Shown in pieces: positions 35,409 to 42,069 of a stretch of 42,069 nt of DNA. The number at the start of each line of letters is the position of its first letter. Position 1 is the stretch's first letter. The notes under the pieces were generated by a model. The model saw only the letters and a list, made by a program, of their open reading frames with translations. It was not told the DNA's origin and made no database searches. The stretch comes from Sorangiineae bacterium NIC37A_2. GTDB taxonomy: Bacteria; Myxococcota_A; Polyangia; Polyangiales; Polyangiaceae. The translations under genes and the position numbers were made by a program. The stretch covers positions 20,310-62,378 of the forward strand of contig NASX01000029.1 of NCBI GenBank assembly GCA_002085155.1, read 5' to 3'.

Positions 35409-36026
35409 TCACGTCCCTCCGAACGTCTTCTTGTACTCGCTCGGGACGTCGAAGGGCGCGAATGCGCCTGCCATAGAGAGCGTGATGAGCAAAGCGAAGA
35501 GCGCACCTACCCCAAGCATCACGCTCAGCGCAGCTCGCGCGCCAAGGGGTTTCGAGCTCTCCAGCTGCCAATACAGCGCGCAGCCGAGGTGCGCGAAGAG
35601 AGAGACGACAGCCAGGAAGTAGTAAGGCGCGAAGAACCACTGGAACGGCGCAACGTGAAAGCCCGCCGCGGCGAAGTAGAAGTTCGTGTCGAGGCCGAAG
35701 ACAGCGCGCCCGAATAAGACCGCGCTCACGTGCACGACGAGAAAGAACGCTAGGTAGAGGCCCGAGGCCGCCTGCAGCCAGGCCACGCGACCCACGCGCT
35801 CCGACCAGCCGCGCACCGTGAGCCAGACGCCCGAGGTCGCCTGCAATGTGACGCAGGCGAGGAGCAGAGCTTCCACGACAGGCTGCCGATAGACGCGCCG
35901 CAGCGTGCTCATGACCACCATGTGCAGAGGCACGCCCCCGAGCGACGCGAGATGATTCGCGATGTGAAGGAGAGCGTAAACGGTGAGGACCAGAGCGGAA
36001 GCTCTGTGAAGCGCGCGGAGCTGCAT
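35409..36026 (-). CDS. Five-helix membrane protein, possibly cytochrome b-like
   Basis: A 205-residue integral membrane protein with five hydrophobic segments. A pair of His in the first helix (LLHIANH) and further His in VVHVSAVLFG and FAHLGCALYW suggest heme ligands, as in succinate dehydrogenase/fumarate reductase cytochrome b subunits. The length is also near that group. No catalytic subunit gene is adjacent, so a role in respiration is only inferred. Confidence 0.65.
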   Translation of the reverse strand: MQLRALHRASALVLTVYALLHIANHLASLGGVPLHMVVMSTLRRVYRQPVVEALLLACVTLQATSGVWLTVRGWSERVGRVAWLQAASGLYLAFFLVVHVSAVLFGRAVFGLDTNFYFAAAGFHVAPFQWFFAPYYFLAVVSLFAHLGCALYWQLESSKPLGARAALSVMLGVGALFALLITLSMAGAFAPFDVPSEYKKTFGGT

Positions 36027-36117
36027 GAGAACTCGTTTCGAAGGCGCCTATCTCATCCAGGCAAACCGCCCAAACGTGGCGCGGAAGCGGCCACCGCGGT
36101 CCGCTTTCACCGCAAGC

Positions 36118-36138
36118 GCCCCGCGGCGAGCGCGGGGC
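36118..36138. terminator. Hairpin downstream of the Cys-rich lipoprotein gene
   Basis: The stem GCCCCGCG (36118-36125) pairs with CGCGGGGC (36131-36138) across five bases. It is 25 bases past the stop of the minus-strand lipoprotein gene. There is no T-run, so this is weak. Confidence 0.4.
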
Positions 36139-36163
36139 ACTCGATTCCATTCCACAATTCGCC

Positions 36164-36727
36164 TCAGCGACAGCCCGTCTGCTGACAGCTCGGGGCGTTG
36201 AGCTCGGAGTTGATCGCTGTCCGCCGCGAGACCGTGAACTGAGAGCAGGTCACCGAGCGCAGATCGTCGAGGATATCGACTTGCTCCACGCCGCACGACT
36301 CAGCCAGCTCAACAGTCGTGTCACAGGTCGAATAGGCATACATCAGCGTGGCCGAGAGAGGATTGTCGCCATTGCACCCAGAGCGCATGGATTCCTTCTT
36401 GAGCCGATATTGCTGGTCTTTCGCCGCCAGGCACGCGGCCTCCGCGGAGGCACAGGTCGACTGCACCTCTGCGTCCGTGAGGCCGCCACCTGGTTCCGTG
36501 GTCTTGTTCTGAGCTTGCCAACGGCACCACTTCTCAGGCGTGTCGACGACGGAGAAGAAGTAGTCGACGAAGGCGTTGCACATCGCCTTCTTCTCACCGT
36601 GTCCGAGAGCAAGCGTGGATTTGCTCTGATCGACATTGGAGTGGCCGGTGGGGCCCTCGGATCCGCAGCCCAGAAAGGCGAGGGACAAGGTCACTTGAGC
36701 AGCAAAACGGCGCGAAAAACTCTTCAT
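36164..36727 (-). CDS. Cys-rich lipoprotein of unknown function
   Basis: A 187-residue lipoprotein starting MKSFSRRFAAQVTLSLAFL, with the lipid Cys at GC. Helical segments with many Cys follow (MCNAFVDYFFSVVDTPEKWC, TCASAEAACLAAKDQQYRL, SGCNGDN, TCDTT, SCGVEQ, TCSQF, SCQQTGCR). A purine-rich ribosome-site-like sequence (GAGAAGCTGAG) precedes the ATG. The family is not recognised. Confidence 0.75.
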   Translation of the reverse strand: MKSFSRRFAAQVTLSLAFLGCGSEGPTGHSNVDQSKSTLALGHGEKKAMCNAFVDYFFSVVDTPEKWCRWQAQNKTTEPGGGLTDAEVQSTCASAEAACLAAKDQQYRLKKESMRSGCNGDNPLSATLMYAYSTCDTTVELAESCGVEQVDILDDLRSVTCSQFTVSRRTAINSELNAPSCQQTGCR

Positions 36728-36848
36728 CTCAGCTTCTCTTTCTCTCAATTTTTTACCAGTTCCGCCGCTCGCCCTTGCTCAAAGGCGTCGCGGCGGGGGC
36801 ATCCAAGACTCTCGGAAAGGCAACGAGCCTTCGGCAAAAGATTTGTTC

Positions 36849-37034
36849 CTACTTCTCCACCGTGAGCCCAGTCAGACACATGGTTCCCGTTTGAGCGGCA
36901 CCGGACGCAATGATGTAGATGCCGACGTGATCGATCGTCGCCGCGGGGGGCAAGGCCTCCCCCAAGTCCCCCCAGCAGTCCGTTCTGAATGCTTCGTAGG
37001 ACAGCGCTTGACCCGAGGTCACCTCTCTCACGCA
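36849..37034 (-). pseudogene. 3' remainder of the Gly-rich lipoprotein gene after an in-frame TAA
   Basis: This segment continues the frame of the upstream lipoprotein gene after a single TAA at 37035-37037. It reads CVREVTSGQALSYEAFRTDCWGDL, shown here in parts: CVREVTSGQAL, YEAFRTDCWG, and the end AAQTGTMCLTGLTVEK. It has two further conserved-looking Cys. No frameshift is needed, since the frame is the same on both sides. A GTG at 37031 could restart translation but has no ribosome site of its own in view. Confidence 0.6.
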
Positions 37035-37880
37035 TTAGTCCGTGGATCCCGTCGATACGTAGGCGCGCATTTCACCGCCGAGTCCCGACGTAGTGAAGGT
37101 CGGCGTGATGGACTTGAAGCCGCCTGAATATCCGGTCTTCGTTCCATTCACTCTTTGCGCCACGTTAAAAGCAATGCCCGTCACTGGCTGAACGCCATTG
37201 TGAGGCTGCGTCGCGGGCATGGAGACGTCCATGCACAGCGATTCTTCAAAGCAGGGCCCGACTCCCTCGCCTATGCACGCAGGATCCACAGTGGCGTCGA
37301 AGTCTCGATTCCAGCCGTAGCCACAGAACATCCCGTTATCGACGTAGCCATCGGAGACAGTGAACTCCGACGCGGTGCAGAAATTCGTGCCGCCGGTCCC
37401 TCCACCGCCGCTCCCCGAGCCACCACCGCTACCGCCTTTTCCTCCACTGCCACTCCCAGAACCGCCGGATGGCGCCCCACCCGACGAAGTTCCGCCGGAT
37501 GGCGCCCCGCCCGACGAGGTTCCGCCGGTCTCCACCGCGCCGCCAGCGCCCTTCCCGCCGTCACCCTCGGGATCGCTACCTCCGGTCTCGCCAGGGTCCC
37601 CTCCCGTCTCCGAAGCGACCCCTCCTGACGAAGAGCCTCCAGCGTCCGCGCCGCCCGACGACTTTGCTCCACCTGTCGCCTTCGCGCCGCCCGTTCCTTT
37701 GGAGGACTTCTCCCCAGAAGCTGACTTTCCGCCGCTGCCTTCGGGGTCGTCTTCATCGACTTCATCGACTCCGCTCCCGCCCGTCCCATCGCGTCCGTCC
37801 GGAGCTAGGCCGGGGCTACACGATGACATGCTGATCAGAGCCGCTGGGACCCAGAGTCGGAGGACGCGACGCGTTTTCAA
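37035..37880 (-). CDS. Gly-rich lipoprotein, truncated by in-frame TAA
   Basis: A 281-residue product starting with TTG at 37880 (KTRRVLRLWVPAALISMSSC follows) and preceded by GAGGT. The lipid Cys follows MSS. A long Gly/Ser/Lys-rich linker (about residues 30-165) leads to a Cys-rich domain: NFCTASEF, GMFCGYGW, ACIGEGVGPC, SLCMDVS, and the strand FKSITPTFTTSGLGGEMRAYV. The stop comes at STGSTD, where the continuing frame reads C then VREVTSGQAL. The domain is thus cut in two, leaving an odd number of Cys before the stop and three after it. Confidence 0.7.
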   Translation of the reverse strand: MKTRRVLRLWVPAALISMSSCSPGLAPDGRDGTGGSGVDEVDEDDPEGSGGKSASGEKSSKGTGGAKATGGAKSSGGADAGGSSSGGVASETGGDPGETGGSDPEGDGGKGAGGAVETGGTSSGGAPSGGTSSGGAPSGGSGSGSGGKGGSGGGSGSGGGGTGGTNFCTASEFTVSDGYVDNGMFCGYGWNRDFDATVDPACIGEGVGPCFEESLCMDVSMPATQPHNGVQPVTGIAFNVAQRVNGTKTGYSGGFKSITPTFTTSGLGGEMRAYVSTGSTD

Positions 37881-37946
37881 AGCACCTCACATTACCAGCG
37901 GTCCGAGGGGCCCGGCAAACCCTCCTCAATGCAGGCCCGAACGGCC

Positions 37947-37977
37947 AAACGGGGCCGATCGATGACCGGCCCCGTTT
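37947..37977 (-). terminator. Strong hairpin after the diheme/FG-GAP lipoprotein gene
   Basis: The stem AAACGGGGCC (37947-37956) pairs perfectly with 37968-37977 across an 11-base loop. It lies 25 bases past the stop of the minus-strand gene, with a short T-stretch on either side. It can act as a terminator for that gene. Confidence 0.6.
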
Positions 37978-38001
37978 TCATGGTCACTTCCTGCGACGCC
38001 G

Positions 38002-40275
38002 TTACGGCTGCGCGAGACTCACGTAGACATCACCCGCGCTGCCCTTTGTGAAGAGGACAGCGTCTGCGCGGTGATCTGCGTTCACGTCACCGACGAGAGG
38101 CTTCTGACCGGAGGGGGAGAAGTTCGAGTGCCAGATGGTGCTGGCGGCGAACGAGCTACCCGTGGAGAGAGCCGCGTAAGCGGCGCCGCCCGGCACGAAC
38201 GTGATGATGTCGTCGAGGCCATCACCGTTGACGTCAGCGACGTCCACCTGCTCGCCCGGCAACCCGAACCACCCATTCCAGAGCGTCAGCGCACCAAAGC
38301 TCGAGCCATTCGAGAGCGCCACGTGCACATCCGCCGTCGAATCCATCGCGAAGACAACGACGTCATCGAAGCCATCCCCGTTGACATCACCGATCAGCGG
38401 GACCTTGCTCCCGGATGCGATATTTCCGTGCCAGAGCGCCGCGCCGCCGAACGAGGAGCCGTTCGAGAGCTGCACCAAAGCGTCATTCGTCGACCCCTTG
38501 GTGAAGATCACGATGTCGTCCTTCCTGTCGCCATTGAAGTCGCCGGTCAGGAAGATCTCGCCGCTCAGGACGTGCCCGTTCCAGTTCACCGCGTTCCCAA
38601 ACCCTGCGCCGCTCGAGAGCGCAACGTTCACTTGACCCGCGTTGTTCATGAGCGCCACCACGATGTCGTCCCTACCGTCGGCGTTGAAGTCGCCCACGCG
38701 AACCTGCTGCCCCGGGAGACCAAAGTTGCCGTGCCACACGCTCGACGCAGCGAAGGAGCTTCCGGTCGAGAGCGAAACCCAAACGTCCGCGCCGGCATCC
38801 ATGACGAAGGTGACGATGTCGACCCGACCGTCCGCGTTGAAGTCCCCAAGGAGAGGCGTCTCATTGTAGGGCGCGAACCAGTCATGCCACTTCGTCTTCG
38901 CGGACGCGAACTTCGAAGCCTTCGCCTTCGGGTTGCAATTCGAGGAGTTCGCAAAAACAGCGCGGTGCGCCGCGCTGAGCGGACTGATCGGCGGCATGCC
39001 TTGAGTCGGGAAGTTCGTCTTCGTCATGATATTGTCGTAAGACCAAAGAGCAACGCCACAATATCCGGCCGAATCCTCAAGGCGCGGGAAACGTCGTCCG
39101 GACGCCTTGTTATGGCATGCTGAGCACGGCTGGCCGCCCATCGTCGCCGAATAGGAGCCGAGACGATCGAGCTCCTTGCCAGGCCCCACGTTCTGAGGCC
39201 AGCTGGCCGCGACAATTGGTCGGACCCAGTTTTTGGCGGTGGTATTGGCCACGTCCAGCGCGGTGCGGGGATGAATGATGAAGGCGTTTTCGCCCGCGTG
39301 GCAGGAGGTGCAAACGCCTTGACCATTGGTCGCCAACGCGGCTCCGCCCACGATCTTGGCTGAAGTCGGGATGGTGACCTGCTCATTGATCCCGATCGCG
39401 GCGCCGCTCTTGTTGTCCCAGAAACACGAGCGGCTCGTCGTGGTGCCCTGACAAATAATCCCGTAAAGATAGAAGGTCTGCGAGGCCTTATTGGTCCGAC
39501 GCGGGAGCGCGATGCAAAGACCAGCCGGAGAAGCGCTCGTATATGTGAAGACCTCCGAGAGGCCGCCGACGTTATTCGGCGCAAGTGAGCACTTCCCGCT
39601 CACGCAGGCTCCACCGCCGTAGCATTGGTTGTCGTTAGCGCATGCGGCTCCCTGACGAACCCAGCTATTCGATGCGAGCGGCGGCGGATTCGGAACACCA
39701 GCTGCCGCACATTCGTTCCAGTAGGCTTGTCCTGAGTTGCTCGTTGCTAGCTTGAGCATGGGCGCGCCGTCGTCCGAGACCGCCGATGGACCTACACCCG
39801 TCTTATTGCGAAAGAACGCGCTCATGTCCTTGAGCACCGCGTTTTCTGGATCGACCGAACCGGCGATCAAGAAGTCGAGCTTGTCAGCCGCGTTGGAGAG
39901 GGCGACCTTCTCTGCTTCTACCGATCGAGCGGCGCCCTTTACCGGCGCTGCCGCTGCCTCCATCTCTTCGAAAACCGCCTGAACGTCAGGACCGGCGTCA
40001 AACAGGAGCTTCGCCGTGAGCTCCTTTTGGGCCTCGAGAACATTGGCGAGCGTCGCTTCTTTGCGCTGCCCGTCCGAGTAAAAGATCTGATCGTGTCCGA
40101 TAGCGATAGGATAAGCTTTCGGCGACGCTTTCACCGCCTCTTGAGAGGTCTCTCCTACGTCAATGCTCGAATCCTCGAGATCGAACTCCTCCGGCCCTTC
40201 AGAGCAGGCGATGACCGATGCGACGCCTATGCCCGCAATGAGCGCGCACAGACTCTTGTACTGTGATTTTTTCAT
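38002..40275 (-). CDS. Diheme cytochrome-like lipoprotein with FG-GAP repeats
   Basis: A 757-residue lipoprotein starting MKKSQYKSLCALIAGIGVAS, with lipobox VIAC. After an acidic region (residues 25-180) and a Cys cluster (CANDNQCYGGGACVSGKC, about 208-228), two c-type heme motifs appear: CTSCH near residue 322 and CSACH near 384. From about residue 475 six FG-GAP/VCBS-type repeats form a beta-propeller-like region: DFNADGRVDIV, DFNADGRDDIV, DFNGDRKDDIV, DVNGDGFDDVV, DVNGDGLDDII and DVNADHRADAV. Such repeats bind calcium in integrin-like folds. An AAGGGGAATC ribosome site precedes the ATG. The role is probably extracellular electron transfer or binding, which is inferred. Confidence 0.8.
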   Translation of the reverse strand: MKKSQYKSLCALIAGIGVASVIACSEGPEEFDLEDSSIDVGETSQEAVKASPKAYPIAIGHDQIFYSDGQRKEATLANVLEAQKELTAKLLFDAGPDVQAVFEEMEAAAAPVKGAARSVEAEKVALSNAADKLDFLIAGSVDPENAVLKDMSAFFRNKTGVGPSAVSDDGAPMLKLATSNSGQAYWNECAAAGVPNPPPLASNSWVRQGAACANDNQCYGGGACVSGKCSLAPNNVGGLSEVFTYTSASPAGLCIALPRRTNKASQTFYLYGIICQGTTTSRSCFWDNKSGAAIGINEQVTIPTSAKIVGGAALATNGQGVCTSCHAGENAFIIHPRTALDVANTTAKNWVRPIVAASWPQNVGPGKELDRLGSYSATMGGQPCSACHNKASGRRFPRLEDSAGYCGVALWSYDNIMTKTNFPTQGMPPISPLSAAHRAVFANSSNCNPKAKASKFASAKTKWHDWFAPYNETPLLGDFNADGRVDIVTFVMDAGADVWVSLSTGSSFAASSVWHGNFGLPGQQVRVGDFNADGRDDIVVALMNNAGQVNVALSSGAGFGNAVNWNGHVLSGEIFLTGDFNGDRKDDIVIFTKGSTNDALVQLSNGSSFGGAALWHGNIASGSKVPLIGDVNGDGFDDVVVFAMDSTADVHVALSNGSSFGALTLWNGWFGLPGEQVDVADVNGDGLDDIITFVPGGAAYAALSTGSSFAASTIWHSNFSPSGQKPLVGDVNADHRADAVLFTKGSAGDVYVSLAQP

Positions 40276-40573
40276 GATTCCCCTTTTCTCTTAGGCGCTG
40301 CTTCTCCCTTGGATCACCTCACGATTGTCATCGTGTGTGCTCCTCATGAGCGCCGGGCCACCGTCCCGTGCGCGCAACTTGGCGGTCAACTGGCTCAGGG
40401 GCCTGGCCGTTTTTAGCTCTCAGAAAGAGCTCGCATCAGTCTCAATCAGTCTTGAGAATCCCGCGTGACCCTGGAAGGCCCGACACGCAAACCTCAAGCG
40501 CCCTTGAGGTTCATGGACGTGACCCTAGTGACCTCACCCGCCGGGGGCCCGACCTTGAGCGCGCCATTTCGGC
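40276..40573. promoter_or_regulatory. Divergent promoter region with inverted repeats
   Basis: Short hairpins cluster here: TCTCAA with TTGAGA (40439-40456 area), and ACCTCAAG (40491-40498) with CTTGAGGT (40503-40510) around a four-base loop. CTTGAG recurs at about 40554, close to the start of the plus-strand lipoprotein gene. The pattern is compatible with an operator. Confidence 0.4.
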
Positions 40574-41689
40574 ATGACGAAATTCTCCCGGTCTCAATCC
40601 CTGTTAGCCACTCTATTTCTTCACGCGCTGCTCACCCCCGCCTGCTCTTCAGGCCCTGGCGAAAGCGATGGACCCGCCGAGCAAGACCCTGCCGCTTCCG
40701 TTTCCGACCCCCTCGAGAGTCCCGGCAACGACGCCAAACCGAACGACGCGGACCAGGCGAACCAGGCGGACCAAGCGGACCAAGCGGACCAAGCAGGCGC
40801 ACCGAAATCCCTCTGTCCCCAGCCCACCCGCGTGGAGGAAGACATTGAGGTACCGGGCTTCGTGTCGCCGTCCTTTCGCTACAAGGCGATTGACTACACC
40901 CTCGAAAGCGCCATCACGCACCGAACCACTGTCTGCAAAGATGAAAAGATTGATGTCACTGAGGTGCTCGTGCTCCATGGCACCGCGACCAATCGAATTG
41001 CGCAAACTCTCGAGCTCGATCTCGATCTGCGGCTGGCACTGTCGGATGGCGCGAGGCTCTCCGGCACCAAAGAAGCAATCAGGTCGTTACCTCCCGAAGG
41101 GACAGCCGACTTCACATTCCAATTCAAACTTCCGAGCGAAGTCAGCCTAGCGGGAGCGAAGATCGAACCCAAGAGCTCAAGCGACGCCGGTGAACATCAT
41201 CGCGTCTCGATCCCTCTCGACACAGTCTTCAATCCCCCGTATCCGATTGTGATCGAGGAGCTGGCAACGCTTGAGGCAAAGACGTTGAGTGAGGATTCCC
41301 GCGATCAATGGAGCATTAAAGTGCTCAGCGCGACCGTAACCTTGGACACAGACTACGACGGCGGAGAGCACGCGCCCTACGGAAAGAAGTACATCGAGCT
41401 GATCGTCGACGCACACTTGCTCGCTACGAGCGTCAACAGCCTATTTTCGTACAACACCTTTGAGCTGAACGTTGGTGGCTTCTCCGTCTACGCGTCCGTC
41501 GAAGGAGGTGTCTTGCAGAAGAACCAACGCGAGACGAATATCATCCTCTTCGAAGTCGATGAAGACGTCACCGAGTTCGACTTCATCTACGACTTGGATA
41601 GTATCTATTCAGCTAACGATTCTCCTGACTACGGGACGACTCAAAGGACGATCTCGGTTCGGCTACCGACGCCAGCAACAGGCGAGTAA
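40574..41689 (+). CDS. Lipoprotein with Gln/Asp repeat and beta-rich domains
   Basis: A 371-residue lipoprotein starting MTKFSRSQSLLATLFLHALL with the lipid Cys in TPAC. A linker with the 3-residue repeat QAD/QAN (40750-40797) follows, encoded by near-identical 9-base units. The rest is beta-rich: RYKAIDYTLESAITHRTTVC, LVLHGTATNRIAQTLELDLD, HRVSIPLDTVFNPPYPIVIE. The end NIILFEVDEDVTEFDFIYDL is acidic. The family is not recognised, although the alternation of strands would fit an immunoglobulin-like or adhesin-like domain. Confidence 0.75.
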   Translation: MTKFSRSQSLLATLFLHALLTPACSSGPGESDGPAEQDPAASVSDPLESPGNDAKPNDADQANQADQADQADQAGAPKSLCPQPTRVEEDIEVPGFVSPSFRYKAIDYTLESAITHRTTVCKDEKIDVTEVLVLHGTATNRIAQTLELDLDLRLALSDGARLSGTKEAIRSLPPEGTADFTFQFKLPSEVSLAGAKIEPKSSSDAGEHHRVSIPLDTVFNPPYPIVIEELATLEAKTLSEDSRDQWSIKVLSATVTLDTDYDGGEHAPYGKKYIELIVDAHLLATSVNSLFSYNTFELNVGGFSVYASVEGGVLQKNQRETNIILFEVDEDVTEFDFIYDLDSIYSANDSPDYGTTQRTISVRLPTPATGE

Positions 41690-42069
41690 CGGTAGCCCAA
41701 GGGGCAGACTGCCGGCGCTCATCTCCCGCAGGGAATGTGAGCGCCGCAGGACTATTCGGACGCGTTCACTGCCTGTCACGTTCGTCCGACGCACTAGCTG
41801 ACCGGCGGGGCACCCGAACCCCCTCCCAACTTACGCCCAAGGTCGCCTGAGCGCGCTGAGTGACTCCGTCGCGAGTGAGCTCTTACAAACAGTCCTGGAA
41901 GCGTCGCCGGCATCGACGGAATCATCGCTCTCGACCGGCTGGGCTTGGAGAAGGTTTACGCCGGTCGACTGGACCTGATCCGATTTTCCGGACAGGTTGT
42001 TAAGCACTATGCCGCAAGGCGCGGCTTCTCACAAGTTTCAAATGCCACTGGGCTCAGGTAGCCGAGCGC
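41690..42069 (+). other. Right-end stretch with possible frameshifted gene remnant
   Basis: No intact gene is seen. Two plus-strand frames read protein-like and would join at about 41895-41905: NPLPTYAQGRLSALSDSVAS with ELLQTVLEAS, and then VAGIDGIIALDRLGLEKVY followed by AGRLDLIRFSGQVVKHYAA, ending RRGFSQVSNATGLR before a TAG at 42059. This fits a decayed gene with one frameshift, whose identity I cannot name. Confidence 0.35.

Noticed and set aside
37360-37965. Pro-rich plus-strand frame (PPVPPPPLPEPP)
   Set aside because: It is the antisense of the Gly/Ser linker of the split lipoprotein.

Overview
The window reads as a chromosomal stretch of a high-GC Gram-negative bacterium, most likely a Myxococcota/Polyangia-type delta-proteobacterium. 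This is inferred from gene style only. The signs are many lipoproteins with long Gly/Ser (GGxGG) linkers after the lipobox Cys, a receiver plus DUF4388 response regulator, a giant TPR protein with a proline-rich front end, FG-GAP and SnoaL lipoproteins, and strong G/C at third codon positions. No phage, transposase or secretion cluster was recognised.

Layout. 1-383: 3' part of a hexapeptide-repeat acetyltransferase. 632-8805: aspS, a strong hairpin, then a 2045-residue TPR protein. 9004-14368: arfB, a lipoprotein, a response regulator translationally coupled to a GNAT acetyltransferase, another lipoprotein and an unknown soluble protein, with two minisatellites between genes. 14577-15314: a metallophosphoesterase, followed by about 1 kb of C-rich DNA without genes. 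16328-22085: a FadL-like outer-membrane protein, rnr, a methyltransferase, a 3-methyladenine DNA glycosylase and a small lipoprotein. 22259-23413: a lipoprotein alpha/beta hydrolase. 23414-24700: a repeat-rich non-coding zone around tRNA-Ser(UGA). 24751-27546: a PH-like membrane protein with a good terminator, an SDR, an RclC-like membrane protein and a convergent ECF sigma factor. 28185-32401: a tandem-SnoaL lipoprotein, an ArsR/AHSA1 pair, an Acg-like nitroreductase and a DUF2071 protein. 32583-41689: mostly exported proteins, including several lipoproteins, an outer-membrane protein coupled to an ACP-like protein, a multihelix membrane protein, a lipoprotein gene split by an in-frame stop, and a diheme/FG-GAP lipoprotein.

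The genes do not form one pathway. Housekeeping RNA, translation and DNA-repair functions (aspS, arfB, rnr, glycosylase, tRNA-Ser) are mixed with a large envelope set. The most unusual signals are non-coding: (i) a 50-51 bp dispersed repeat in four full and two partial copies, one directly after a lipoprotein stop codon; (ii) a tandem ~185 bp duplication starting inside the 3' end of tRNA-Ser, with hairpins whose copy-to-copy differences fall in unpaired positions; (iii) an 18 bp repeat present three times at 52-54 bp spacing just upstream of that tRNA; and (iv) a conserved-looking lipoprotein cut by a single TAA.
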